NCBI RefSeq assembly: GCF_002251245.1
Contig: NZ_NPJG01000023.1
Location: forward strand, 59,999 to 123,998
DNA from: Prevotella sp. P5-92
GTDB taxonomy: Bacteria; Bacteroidota; Bacteroidia; Bacteroidales; Bacteroidaceae
Direction: 5' to 3'
DNA: 64,000 nucleotides
Each line of letters starts with the position of its first letter. Within the stretch, counting starts at the first letter, position 1. Below are positions 52,016-59,831 of the stretch, piece by piece. A model generated the notes under the pieces. It was given only the letters and a program-made list of their open reading frames with translations. It did not search any database and was not told where the DNA came from. The translations under genes were made by a program, and so were the position numbers.

Positions 52016-53250
52016 AGAAAAAGCCTTGGTACAGGCGGTACTTGTACCACATCGCAGGAGGCACCGCATTGGCGGCATTGGTGATATATGCCACTATAAT
52101 AAGCCTTGAGCCTCAGAAGGTAAAATTATCCGACACCAAGGAGGTGCTGGCTTCGGCGGAAATGAGGGATTTCACTGAATATCTCGACGTGGAGGGAATT
52201 GTCCAACCGATAATGACCATACAGGTGAACACGATGGAAAGCGGATTCGTGGAGCGCATAGTGGCAGAAGACGGGGCGATGCTCAACGAGGGCGACACAA
52301 TACTCATATTGGGCAATCCCGAACTGCTCCACTCCATCGAGGATGAGAACGACGCTTGGGAAGACAGCGAGAGGCGGTATCGCGAACAGGAGATAGAGAT
52401 GCAGCAGAAGTCGATAGTGTTGCGCCAGCAGTCTCTCGACGCCAATTATCAGTTGGCGAGCATCGAGAAATCCTTGCAACAGAGCCGTGAAGAGTATCGG
52501 ATGGGCATAAAGAGCAAGGCGGAACTGGAAGTTGCCGAGAAGAACTATGAGTATCAGAAGAAGAAGGCGTTGCTGCAGTTGGAGAGTCTCGGACATGACT
52601 CCGTCTCCGCCCGACTGATGCGCGAGATGGCAGTAGCCAACCGACAGGCGAGCGACAAGAAGAGAGCACGCTCCGCCGCTCGCACAAGAAATCTCGTGGT
52701 GAGGGCACCAGTGGCAGGACAACTTAGTTTCCTCGGCGTCACTCCCGGTCAGCAAGTGGGCTCTGGAGTGAAGGTGGGAGAGATAAAGATTATGACTCAA
52801 TTCAAGATAAAGGTGTCGTTGAATGAATTTTACATCGACCGCATAGCCAACGGACTTCCCGCGAGTGTGAAATATGAGGAGAAGACCTATCCCATGCGCA
52901 TATCGCAGGTGGTGCCCGAGGTGAAGGAGAAGAAGTTCGACTGCTCCCTCGTCTTCACGGGTGAGATGCCTGAGAACATCCGCATAGGCAAGAGCTATCG
53001 TGTGCAGATAGGGCTTGGCATTAAGGAGCGCACGCTTGTCATCCCCCGAGGCGACTTCCTCTCCACCACCGGAGGTCTGTGGATATACAAGCTCGATGCA
53101 GACGGTAGTCGTGCCGTGAAGACGGAGATAGAGACGGGACGTCAGAATCCGCAGCAGATAGAGATCCTATCAGGATTGAAGGCTGGCGACCGAGTGATCA
53201 TCGGGGATTACGACAAGTTAAATGGTGAGAATGAAGTATATGTTAAATAA
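52000..53250 (+). CDS. HlyD/MacA-type periplasmic adaptor protein
   Basis: A 416-residue adaptor anchored by one N-terminal helix (residues ~17-36, IAGGTALAALVIYATIISLE). It links the inner-membrane ABC transporter to TolC. The lipoyl half-motifs are GFVERIVAEDGAMLNEGDTILIL (~85-107) and VVRAPVAGQLSFLGVTPGQQVGSG (~230-253), separated by a coiled-coil of ~115 residues (~110-225, RQQSLDANYQLASIEKSLQQSREE). The end has a beta-barrel and membrane-proximal domain (LVIPRGDFLSTTGG, GRQNPQQIEILSGLKAGDRVI). Its start overlaps the tolC gene. Confidence 0.93.
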   Translation: MDIRIKKKPWYRRYLYHIAGGTALAALVIYATIISLEPQKVKLSDTKEVLASAEMRDFTEYLDVEGIVQPIMTIQVNTMESGFVERIVAEDGAMLNEGDTILILGNPELLHSIEDENDAWEDSERRYREQEIEMQQKSIVLRQQSLDANYQLASIEKSLQQSREEYRMGIKSKAELEVAEKNYEYQKKKALLQLESLGHDSVSARLMREMAVANRQASDKKRARSAARTRNLVVRAPVAGQLSFLGVTPGQQVGSGVKVGEIKIMTQFKIKVSLNEFYIDRIANGLPASVKYEEKTYPMRISQVVPEVKEKKFDCSLVFTGEMPENIRIGKSYRVQIGLGIKERTLVIPRGDFLSTTGGLWIYKLDADGSRAVKTEIETGRQNPQQIEILSGLKAGDRVIIGDYDKLNGENEVYVK

Positions 53251-53304
53251 TGAAAAGACTTCCCCAAATCGAAATAGTTAAAAACTCAACTTTCGCAGGA
53301 AAGG

Positions 53305-53436
53305 GAAGTTAAAGAAGTTAAGGAAGTTAAAGACGTATGTCAAAGCCCAGAAAACTCCCGAAAGGAAGCGAAAAGACTATTGTCTTTAACTTCTTTAACT
53401 TCCTTAACTTCTGAGAGTTGAGCACATACGAAACTT
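53305..53436. repeat. Interspersed repeat element with 3 units of GAAGTTAAR (copy A)
   Basis: Three 9-bp units (53305-53331), a ~47 bp core starting GACGTATGTCAAAGCCCAG, then an inverted CTTTAACTTC arm and TGAGAGTTGAGCA. The arms can form a long hairpin. The element fills the gap between adaptor and permease genes. Same element in the same orientation at 56536-56755. Confidence 0.9.
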
Positions 53437-53447
53437 AAATTAAAAAT

Positions 53448-55820
53448 ATGATTAGACACAATTTATTAGTAGCATTGCGCAACTTGATGAAGTACAAGTT
53501 GCAGACCGTGGTGAGCATACTGTCGATAGCCATCGGCATATTGACCCTCGCCGTCGTGCATACCGTGTTGCACGAGTTCAAGAGACCTGCCGTGATAAAC
53601 GAGCCTTATTTCGACCGACTGTATGAGGTGGCAATTATTGACAAGGAACAGTCAGGCGAAAACAAATTGCGCAACAACATCTCGTTCGAAATAATGCGCG
53701 AGATGAAGGCAGCGGGAGCATTGCCCTCAGCAGAAAAAGTGACGTTTCCAAACGGTTTGCAGACATACTCCTTGCCTGCGTTTTACCTCGGAGACGAACT
53801 CATAGCCAAACAGGACATTGAGCTTATTGCCACAGACGACAACTACCTGAATATCTTTGGCATACGTTCGGCTCTGACAGGCAAGAAGATAAAGGTGTTG
53901 AAACCCGGCGAGGCCGTCATCGGCAGACGTATGGCAAAGCAGCTCTTCGGCGACATCAATCCCGTGGGAATAAAGATTAAGAACGACAATAAGACGTGGT
54001 CAAAAAATCCTGTTCTCACTATCTGCGATGTCTTTGAGGATGTCTCACTGATTGAACACCTCATTGAATCAAGTAACATATATTATAGTGCCGGCCCACT
54101 GTGTGTTTCCACCCAATATACGGGAATGCCGGAGAATGAGATTTATTATTCCTACCGCATGTATGTTGTGATGCACGAAGGACGTACCGTGGAGCAACTG
54201 AAGAAAGAAATCGGACGAGTGCTGAAACCTCACAACTACTCCTTCGAGGTGACAAGACCCTTATTTTATAACGACAAATACGAGCGATTTTATTTCTCCG
54301 TCATAAGCGGTGTGTATGTGGTTGGCTCACTGATACTTCTTGCTGCCATCATAGGTTTCCTGCGTATGCAGATGCAACTGCTGTGGATGCGCCGGCGCGA
54401 GATTTCCCTGCGCATCGTCAACGGTGCGAGGCGCAGTCAGATATTCCTCACTCTTTCCACTGAGGTGACGATTGTCTTGCTGCTTTCGATGCTTATGTCG
54501 ATATTGTTGGGCGTATGGCTTGAAGGGTTCTACAGGTCAAACCTTTTGCATATTACTAAACATGACTATATCGAAACATCCTCGATATATATTTCCGCTC
54601 TGATTATCGGAGCCATTTTATTTGTCATCAGCTCACTCATTATTTGGCTCACCATCAGGCGTATATGCAAGTCGGAAGGTGGACTTGCCGCATCGTTGCG
54701 TCGCAGTCGCACCCATTTTATGCGCAATGCCATGCTCACCATACAGTTGGCTGTGAGCATCTTCTTCGTTTGCTCCACAATCCACATTTATCAGACGACG
54801 GAGCTGGAATATAAGCAATACCAGATTCCTGACAACGACAGCTTCTACAAGAAATGCCTGTTGTGCGTCCCGTTCGGAGAATACAACGGCATCGAATTCA
54901 AGGATAGTCTCAGCAAATTGCCAAGCATCGACAAACTGATTCCCATGCAAACCTGTTGGATGTACATAAACGAACTGCACGAAAGGGAAGACCTGAAAGA
55001 TCAACAACTCGTTACCAGAAACTTGTATTCGTATGTCGTAAGTGATATGGCATTCTTGAAATTCATGAATATCGACGTGAAATGGTTGCCGGGAAATGCC
55101 GACCGCAGCAGATTTGTGTTGCTTAATGAGAGTACGTATAGGAGATACAAGGAATTAGACATAATCCACAACGGTATGCTGAAAATGCAAACCGACTATC
55201 CCGTTGCAGGAACATTCAGTTTCCTCCCCTACGACCACATTGGCGGCTCTGCCATCATCATCGACAAGGAGGCAATGCAAAACAGTGACTATATTATGGT
55301 GCCGAAGAAGGGAAGATACGACGAACTGAATGCAGAAACAAACGCATTGGTCAACAGGATGTATCCTGCAGTGCGCAGGAGTATTGTGCATAACTTGCGT
55401 GACAACATGTCTGTTGATGCATTCATATTGGATTGTATCCGCTCAACTGCCATGATACTCTCGATAGTGAGCCTGATAGTCTGTGCCATGGGCATCTATA
55501 GCTCCGTGGCTCTCGACACCCGCGGGCGACGCAAGGAGATGGCGATACGCAAGATAAACGGAGCGAAAACCCGCAACATCGCCCTCATCTTCGGCAAGAC
55601 ATATATCATTGCCATAGCCTTGGCTTCAGTGATAAACATACCTGCATCTCTCATGATTGCAGGTATAGTCAGAGCACCGTTGAATGAGCCTCAACAAAGC
55701 GCGATCATCTCCCTCCTGCTCGGCATCCTCATAGTGGCGGCAGTGACATTCGTCATCGTCTTCAGGCATATACGCAGTGCAATGAAGGTGAATCCGGCGG
55801 AGGAGATTGCGAAGGAGTGA
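53448..55820 (+). CDS. MacB-like ABC transporter permease (two FtsX domains)
   Basis: A 790-residue inner-membrane protein with about eight helices. It has a first helix (LQTVVSILSIAIGILTLAVVHTVL, residues ~17-40), a periplasmic MacB_PCD-like domain (~50-280), an FtsX core of three helices (~285-410), then a second helix-periplasmic-FtsX unit starting at ~425 (AMLTIQLAVSIFFVCSTIHIY) and ending with three helices (~660-780). Each FtsX core has the cytoplasmic motif that contacts the ATPase (RRREISLRIVNGARRSQI, RRKEMAIRKINGAKTRNI). It would drive the TolC-adaptor assembly by mechanotransmission; the substrate is unknown, possibly a toxic peptide, lipid or polysaccharide intermediate. Confidence 0.9.
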   Translation: MIRHNLLVALRNLMKYKLQTVVSILSIAIGILTLAVVHTVLHEFKRPAVINEPYFDRLYEVAIIDKEQSGENKLRNNISFEIMREMKAAGALPSAEKVTFPNGLQTYSLPAFYLGDELIAKQDIELIATDDNYLNIFGIRSALTGKKIKVLKPGEAVIGRRMAKQLFGDINPVGIKIKNDNKTWSKNPVLTICDVFEDVSLIEHLIESSNIYYSAGPLCVSTQYTGMPENEIYYSYRMYVVMHEGRTVEQLKKEIGRVLKPHNYSFEVTRPLFYNDKYERFYFSVISGVYVVGSLILLAAIIGFLRMQMQLLWMRRREISLRIVNGARRSQIFLTLSTEVTIVLLLSMLMSILLGVWLEGFYRSNLLHITKHDYIETSSIYISALIIGAILFVISSLIIWLTIRRICKSEGGLAASLRRSRTHFMRNAMLTIQLAVSIFFVCSTIHIYQTTELEYKQYQIPDNDSFYKKCLLCVPFGEYNGIEFKDSLSKLPSIDKLIPMQTCWMYINELHEREDLKDQQLVTRNLYSYVVSDMAFLKFMNIDVKWLPGNADRSRFVLLNESTYRRYKELDIIHNGMLKMQTDYPVAGTFSFLPYDHIGGSAIIIDKEAMQNSDYIMVPKKGRYDELNAETNALVNRMYPAVRRSIVHNLRDNMSVDAFILDCIRSTAMILSIVSLIVCAMGIYSSVALDTRGRRKEMAIRKINGAKTRNIALIFGKTYIIAIALASVINIPASLMIAGIVRAPLNEPQQSAIISLLLGILIVAAVTFVIVFRHIRSAMKVNPAEEIAKE

Positions 55821-55841
55821 AATATAAAAAATAAAAAAGAT

Positions 55842-56516
55842 ATGATTAAATTAGACAACATCAAGAAAGTCTTCCGCACAGACGATGTGGAGACCTGGGC
55901 TTTACAGAACGTGAGCCTCGAAGTGAAAGAAGGTGAGTTTGTGGCTATTATGGGTCCGTCGGGATGCGGCAAGTCAACGCTGCTCAACATCCTCGGACTT
56001 ATCGACAATCCCACGGAGGGCACATACCTACTCAACGGCACCGATGTGAGCCGTATGCAGGAAAACGAGCGCACCGAACTGCGCAAGGGAACGATTGGTT
56101 TCGTGTTTCAGAGTTTCAACCTCATCGAGGAACTGAATGTCGTGGAAAATATCGAGTTGCCACTGCTCTATATGGGTATTCCGCGCAGTGAGCGTCGCCG
56201 ACGTGTGAACGAGATCATGGAGCGCGTAGGCATTGCCCATCGCGCGAAGCATTTCCCCTGCCAACTCTCAGGCGGACAGCAGCAACGTGTGGCAATAGCG
56301 CGAGCCGTAATCCCCTCGCCAAAGATTATCCTTGCCGACGAACCTACCGGCAACCTCGACTCACGCAACGGACGTGAGGTGATGGACCTGCTTGCCGAAC
56401 TGCATCGCGAGGGCACCACCATCATCATGGTGACACACTCGCAGCACGACGCCAACTATGCCGACCGCATAGTCAACCTCTTCGATGGAGAGGTGGTGTC
56501 GCAGGTGGAGATGTAG
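55842..56516 (+). CDS. ABC transporter ATP-binding protein (LolD/MacB type)
   Basis: A 224-residue ATPase that powers the permease encoded just upstream. Walker [10 protein letters not shown] (residues 38-46), Q-loop region [22 protein letters not shown], signature [14 protein letters not shown] (~140-153) and Walker [16 protein letters not shown] (~161-175), switch His in VTHSQHD (~197-203). The length and motifs are of the LolD/MacB/FtsE class. Confidence 0.96.
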   Translation: MIKLDNIKKVFRTDDVETWALQNVSLEVKEGEFVAIMGPSGCGKSTLLNILGLIDNPTEGTYLLNGTDVSRMQENERTELRKGTIGFVFQSFNLIEELNVVENIELPLLYMGIPRSERRRRVNEIMERVGIAHRAKHFPCQLSGGQQQRVAIARAVIPSPKIILADEPTGNLDSRNGREVMDLLAELHREGTTIIMVTHSQHDANYADRIVNLFDGEVVSQVEM

Positions 56517-56535
56517 GAAGTCAATGCAAGTATGG

Positions 56536-56755
56536 GAAGTTAAGGAAGTTAAAGAAGTTAAAGAAGTTAAGGAAGTTAAAGAAGTTAAAGAAGTTAAGGA
56601 AGTTAAAGAAGTTAAAGAAGTTAAAGAAGTTAAAGAAGTTAAAGACGTATGTCAAAGCCCAGAAAACTCCCGAAAGGAAGCGAAAAGACTATTGTCTTTA
56701 ACTTCTTTAACTTCCTTAACTTCCTTAACTTCTGAGAGTTGAGCATATGAGAAAC
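56536..56755. repeat. Interspersed repeat element with 12 units of GAAGTTAAR (copy B, VNTR)
   Basis: Twelve 9-bp units at 56536-56643, then the same core and inverted arm as copy A. The open frame across it would read (Glu-Val-Lys)n, which is an effect of the repeat rather than a gene. Confidence 0.92.
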
Positions 56756-56835
56756 TACAGTTTTATTAAAAAAATCTCTTTTAATGCAATGTTTTTGTAG
56801 GTTTTTGCGTATATATAAATAGAAAGAAAAGAAAA

Positions 56836-57393
56836 ATGGCGGAAACAGAGATACACCTCATAGAGGGACTGAGGCAACAAAGTCCCAAAGCACAGCAAGA
56901 GACCCTTGAACTCTTCGGCAGAAATGTCTGGGCTCAAGTGGTGAGGATTGTGTCGTGCACCGAGGATGCCGAGGAAATCTATCAGGATGTCTTTGTCAAA
57001 GCCTTTAATAATATAGATAGGTATGACGGGGAGAAAGCCTCGTTGAAGACCTGGCTCCTGAGAATAGCCTACAATGAGTCGGTAAGTTTCCTTCGCCATT
57101 CGAAGACGAAAACAATAAGTCTTGAGGACTACGGAAACGACTCCGACAACATATCCGAGGAAGAAATGGAGAGAATAATAGGCAGACCCGACAACGAGAA
57201 CATTCACATGTTGCGCTCTGCCATCCAGCGACTGACTCCGGAGGAACAGGCTCTCATCACGATGTTCTACTACGACGACCTCAGTATGAACGACATAGCA
57301 TTCGTCACTGGGTCAACGCCCTCGACCATCGGTTCGAGACTAAGCCGTACAAGAAAGAAAATCTGCAAGATAATTAAAAATATACGATTATGA
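56836..57393 (+). CDS. ECF-type RNA polymerase sigma factor
   Basis: A 185-residue sigma factor. Region 2: FGRNVWAQVVRIVSCTEDAEEIYQDVFVKAFNNIDRYDG (residues ~27-65) and SLKTWLLRIAYNESVSFLR (~68-86). Region 4: IQRLTPEEQALITMFYYDDLSMNDIAFVTGSTPSTIGSRLSRTRKKI (~134-180). Its stop overlaps the next start (ATGA), so the anti-sigma-like protein is coupled to it. No clear promoter was identified between it and copy B of the repeat element. Confidence 0.94.
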   Translation: MAETEIHLIEGLRQQSPKAQQETLELFGRNVWAQVVRIVSCTEDAEEIYQDVFVKAFNNIDRYDGEKASLKTWLLRIAYNESVSFLRHSKTKTISLEDYGNDSDNISEEEMERIIGRPDNENIHMLRSAIQRLTPEEQALITMFYYDDLSMNDIAFVTGSTPSTIGSRLSRTRKKICKIIKNIRL

Positions 57394-58055
57394 AAGAGAA
57401 CGCTAACATAAAGGACTGCCTCCGCGAGGCTATACGACATGAGGAGATGGCACGCCCCACTATGCCCACCGACATTAACGCAAGAATAATGCGGCGTATG
57501 GAGCAAGAAACGGTAAGGAAAAAGGGACAGAAACGTCTCCGAAAGCTATGGCCTTGGCTTGCCGCTGCTTGTGTGGCTGCCTTTATACTCGTATATACCG
57601 CCCCGCCAGAAAAAGAGGTGACGGAAAGTCGCCCTACGGCTGAAATAACGGAGGCTGAGACTCCCCAAAGGCTTTCAACTGAAATGTGTTCTACTGAAAG
57701 GCGTTCTACAGAAAGTAGCAATAAAGAAATGATTGCCATGGCAAAGCCTGAAAAGGTAATAACCGTCAAGCAGAAAGCACACAAAGTTGTGACGGCAAAA
57801 CGCGACACTATATCTGAAAAGAAAGAAGAAGACAAGGTATGCGACCTTGCCATGGCAGAGAAAGCAGAGGAGAGTCAGAAGCCGAGAACCATTTCAGAGA
57901 GCGACCTCCCCATAACACGACCGGAGAACCTCAGATATACTCCTGAGGAGATAGCACTCATGAAAAGTCTGGCAAACGAGGCGTATATCAAATGGGTGAA
58001 ACTCGAACTCGAAATAGCGAAATATAACATTGAACAAACAGCTTACAATAAATAG
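57390..58055 (+). CDS. Probable anti-sigma factor, single-pass membrane protein
   Basis: A 221-residue protein. The N-terminal ~50 residues are cytoplasmic and charged (DCLREAIRHEEMARPTMP), followed by one membrane helix (KLWPWLAAACVAAFILVYTA, ~52-71). The periplasmic part is low-complexity, rich in Glu, Ser, Thr and Lys, with a conserved-looking RPENLRYTPEEIALMKSLANEAYIKWVKLELE near the end. The gene order (sigma, then coupled membrane protein) is the basis for calling it an anti-sigma factor; sequence alone does not prove it. Confidence 0.65.
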   Translation: MKENANIKDCLREAIRHEEMARPTMPTDINARIMRRMEQETVRKKGQKRLRKLWPWLAAACVAAFILVYTAPPEKEVTESRPTAEITEAETPQRLSTEMCSTERRSTESSNKEMIAMAKPEKVITVKQKAHKVVTAKRDTISEKKEEDKVCDLAMAEKAEESQKPRTISESDLPITRPENLRYTPEEIALMKSLANEAYIKWVKLELEIAKYNIEQTAYNK

Positions 58056-58062
58056 AATAGTC

Positions 58063-59526
58063 ATGAAAAAGATTTTAATACTCATATTCATTGCCCTTGC
58101 CGCAATACCGGCAACAGTGGGCGCACAGTCGTCGTCAAGGAATAAGACGCAAAAAAAGCCAGTCAACGTAATCAAATTACTTGATGAAATCATCAACACC
58201 TACGCCATAGAGAACGGAGAAAGCTATGAGAAGATAAAGAACCCCAACACCAATACCATCGAGTCGTTCGAGCGTATCGTCAAATTCTCTCTCCCCATTG
58301 CGGACAGTGACTTCTTAAAGGTCGCAGGGCAGGCATTCCAAAAAGACGAGGAGCTAAGCTACCGAATGTCGCACATGGTGCCCAATAGTGGAGACCTGGT
58401 CAATCTAAAGGTGATAACGGACAACGGAAACAAACGTAAATCCTTACGAGTCAGGGCGAACAGTTTGCAGGAGATGTGGCTCATGTGCTGTAAGAATGCC
58501 GAAAACCCGCAGTTCCGCGACGCTTATGCCATAGTATGGGAAAAACGTAAGGACAAGATCTATGGTACGATATACATAATCACATCCTTGCGTCCTGACC
58601 TCTTCGAGAATACTATGGAGACAGCCCGCAGCACTTTCAAGATAGAGGGACGAGTGGATGAAAACATCAAGGACTCCTTGTACAATATCTATATCGCAGA
58701 CACTTACGAGGAATTGAACAATGTGGCTGATGATGATTATGTGGCATGTGTGCCTGTCATAAACAAGAGATTCTCGTATAGCGTGGAGTTGGACAAGCCA
58801 AAGGTGGGTCGTCTGCGCTGCATCTTCCCCGACGGCTCGCTCTGTTCGGCATGTATAGACCTCGACTTTGTGCCCAATGAGACGTATAATATCACCGTTC
58901 ACAATGGCTATTACGAACAGGACAATGACTACGAGCAACGTGTAGGGCGATTCTCAGGAAAGAGCCTGATAACAAGTCTAGGCGTTGTGGCAGAACCAGA
59001 CTCATGTGCCCCTGTTGCCTCAAGTGCCTCTGAACAGATTCACTTCTCAGCGTTAGATGCTGCAAATAAATGGAAAAACAACCTTGACTATGTAAAGAAA
59101 GCTACCTTTGAATCAGAACAGCAGAAGATCACTCATAAAGCAGAAATAATAAAGGAAAATTATAACAGAATACAGCAACTCATGAATATCATCAACGGTA
59201 CAAAATCGCGAAAAACATCGTGGGAAAATGTCGATGACACATTCAAGAGTATAAAGGAATGGAATGCACTGTTAGACAAGGATATAGAAGGACTTATAAG
59301 CACCATGAACAGCTGGCAGTGTCCACCTGAGGCTCTTCTGATATTACATTCGACAGTGGTGAAAGAGATTCTGAATCCCCAGACCATAATTTTCAACGAA
59401 TTGTGCGCTAATTACGGTTCCTTATCCAAAGCGGCACAAAACTGCCAGAAGTATGTCAACTCGCTCTCCGAGAAGCACATCAAATGCGGCGAAACATATA
59501 TCCTGCATCATCTTGGGATTGAGTGA
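58063..59526 (+). CDS. Secreted protein of unknown function linked to the sigma/anti-sigma pair
   Basis: The ATG at 58063 begins a signal peptide (MKKILILIFIALAAIPATVGAQ), 7 bp after the previous stop. The 487-residue product has no motif that I can assign. Residues ~190-290 look like a beta-sandwich (FKIEGRVDENIKDSLYNIYIA, similar to the N-terminal DUF4369 strand pattern) and residues ~310-480 are helical, with several long amphipathic helices. It may be the periplasmic sensor of the sigma system. Confidence 0.6.
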   Translation: MKKILILIFIALAAIPATVGAQSSSRNKTQKKPVNVIKLLDEIINTYAIENGESYEKIKNPNTNTIESFERIVKFSLPIADSDFLKVAGQAFQKDEELSYRMSHMVPNSGDLVNLKVITDNGNKRKSLRVRANSLQEMWLMCCKNAENPQFRDAYAIVWEKRKDKIYGTIYIITSLRPDLFENTMETARSTFKIEGRVDENIKDSLYNIYIADTYEELNNVADDDYVACVPVINKRFSYSVELDKPKVGRLRCIFPDGSLCSACIDLDFVPNETYNITVHNGYYEQDNDYEQRVGRFSGKSLITSLGVVAEPDSCAPVASSASEQIHFSALDAANKWKNNLDYVKKATFESEQQKITHKAEIIKENYNRIQQLMNIINGTKSRKTSWENVDDTFKSIKEWNALLDKDIEGLISTMNSWQCPPEALLILHSTVVKEILNPQTIIFNELCANYGSLSKAAQNCQKYVNSLSEKHIKCGETYILHHLGIE

Positions 59527-59550
59527 AAGTTCGGGACAGGGGACAGGTCC

Positions 59551-59795
59551 GTGTGCCACGAGGCGCACATCTATATATAATATATAAAGGGTTGGCTACC
59601 CTTCCATATAAAATGTAGCCGTAACTGCCAGTGAGATGAGAGAAGGTCTCTCGGTGTCGGTGTGCAGGCACTGGCATCAAACCCTCTGCAAGCTACTGCA
59701 GTCGGAAACGTTGCGGTGGTGAGCGTTGCAAAGAGTATGATGGTCTTGCAGATGCCATCATAACGAATGCAATCGTGATGCCAGCCGTAGAACTT
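59551..59795 (+). mobile_element. Probable group II intron remnant, copy 1 (5' end)
   Basis: It starts GTGTGCCACGAGGCGCACATC immediately after a GGAC...GTCC hairpin-like stretch. The first ~100 bp match 62293-62392. The further sequence (CTGCAAGCTACTGCAG, GTCGGAAACGTTGCGGTGG) looks like the structured domain I of a group II intron. No reverse transcriptase gene is present. This accounts for most of the 305 bp gap. Confidence 0.5.
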
Positions 59796-59831
59796 AAGTA
59801 AATACCGCCAATAATTGCTAATAAAATACAG

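Noticed and set aside
56485..56742. Reading frame with a (Glu-Val-Lys)n repeat as a coiled-coil protein
   Set aside because: It is produced by the 9-bp repeat, starts inside the ATPase gene and has no initiation signal.
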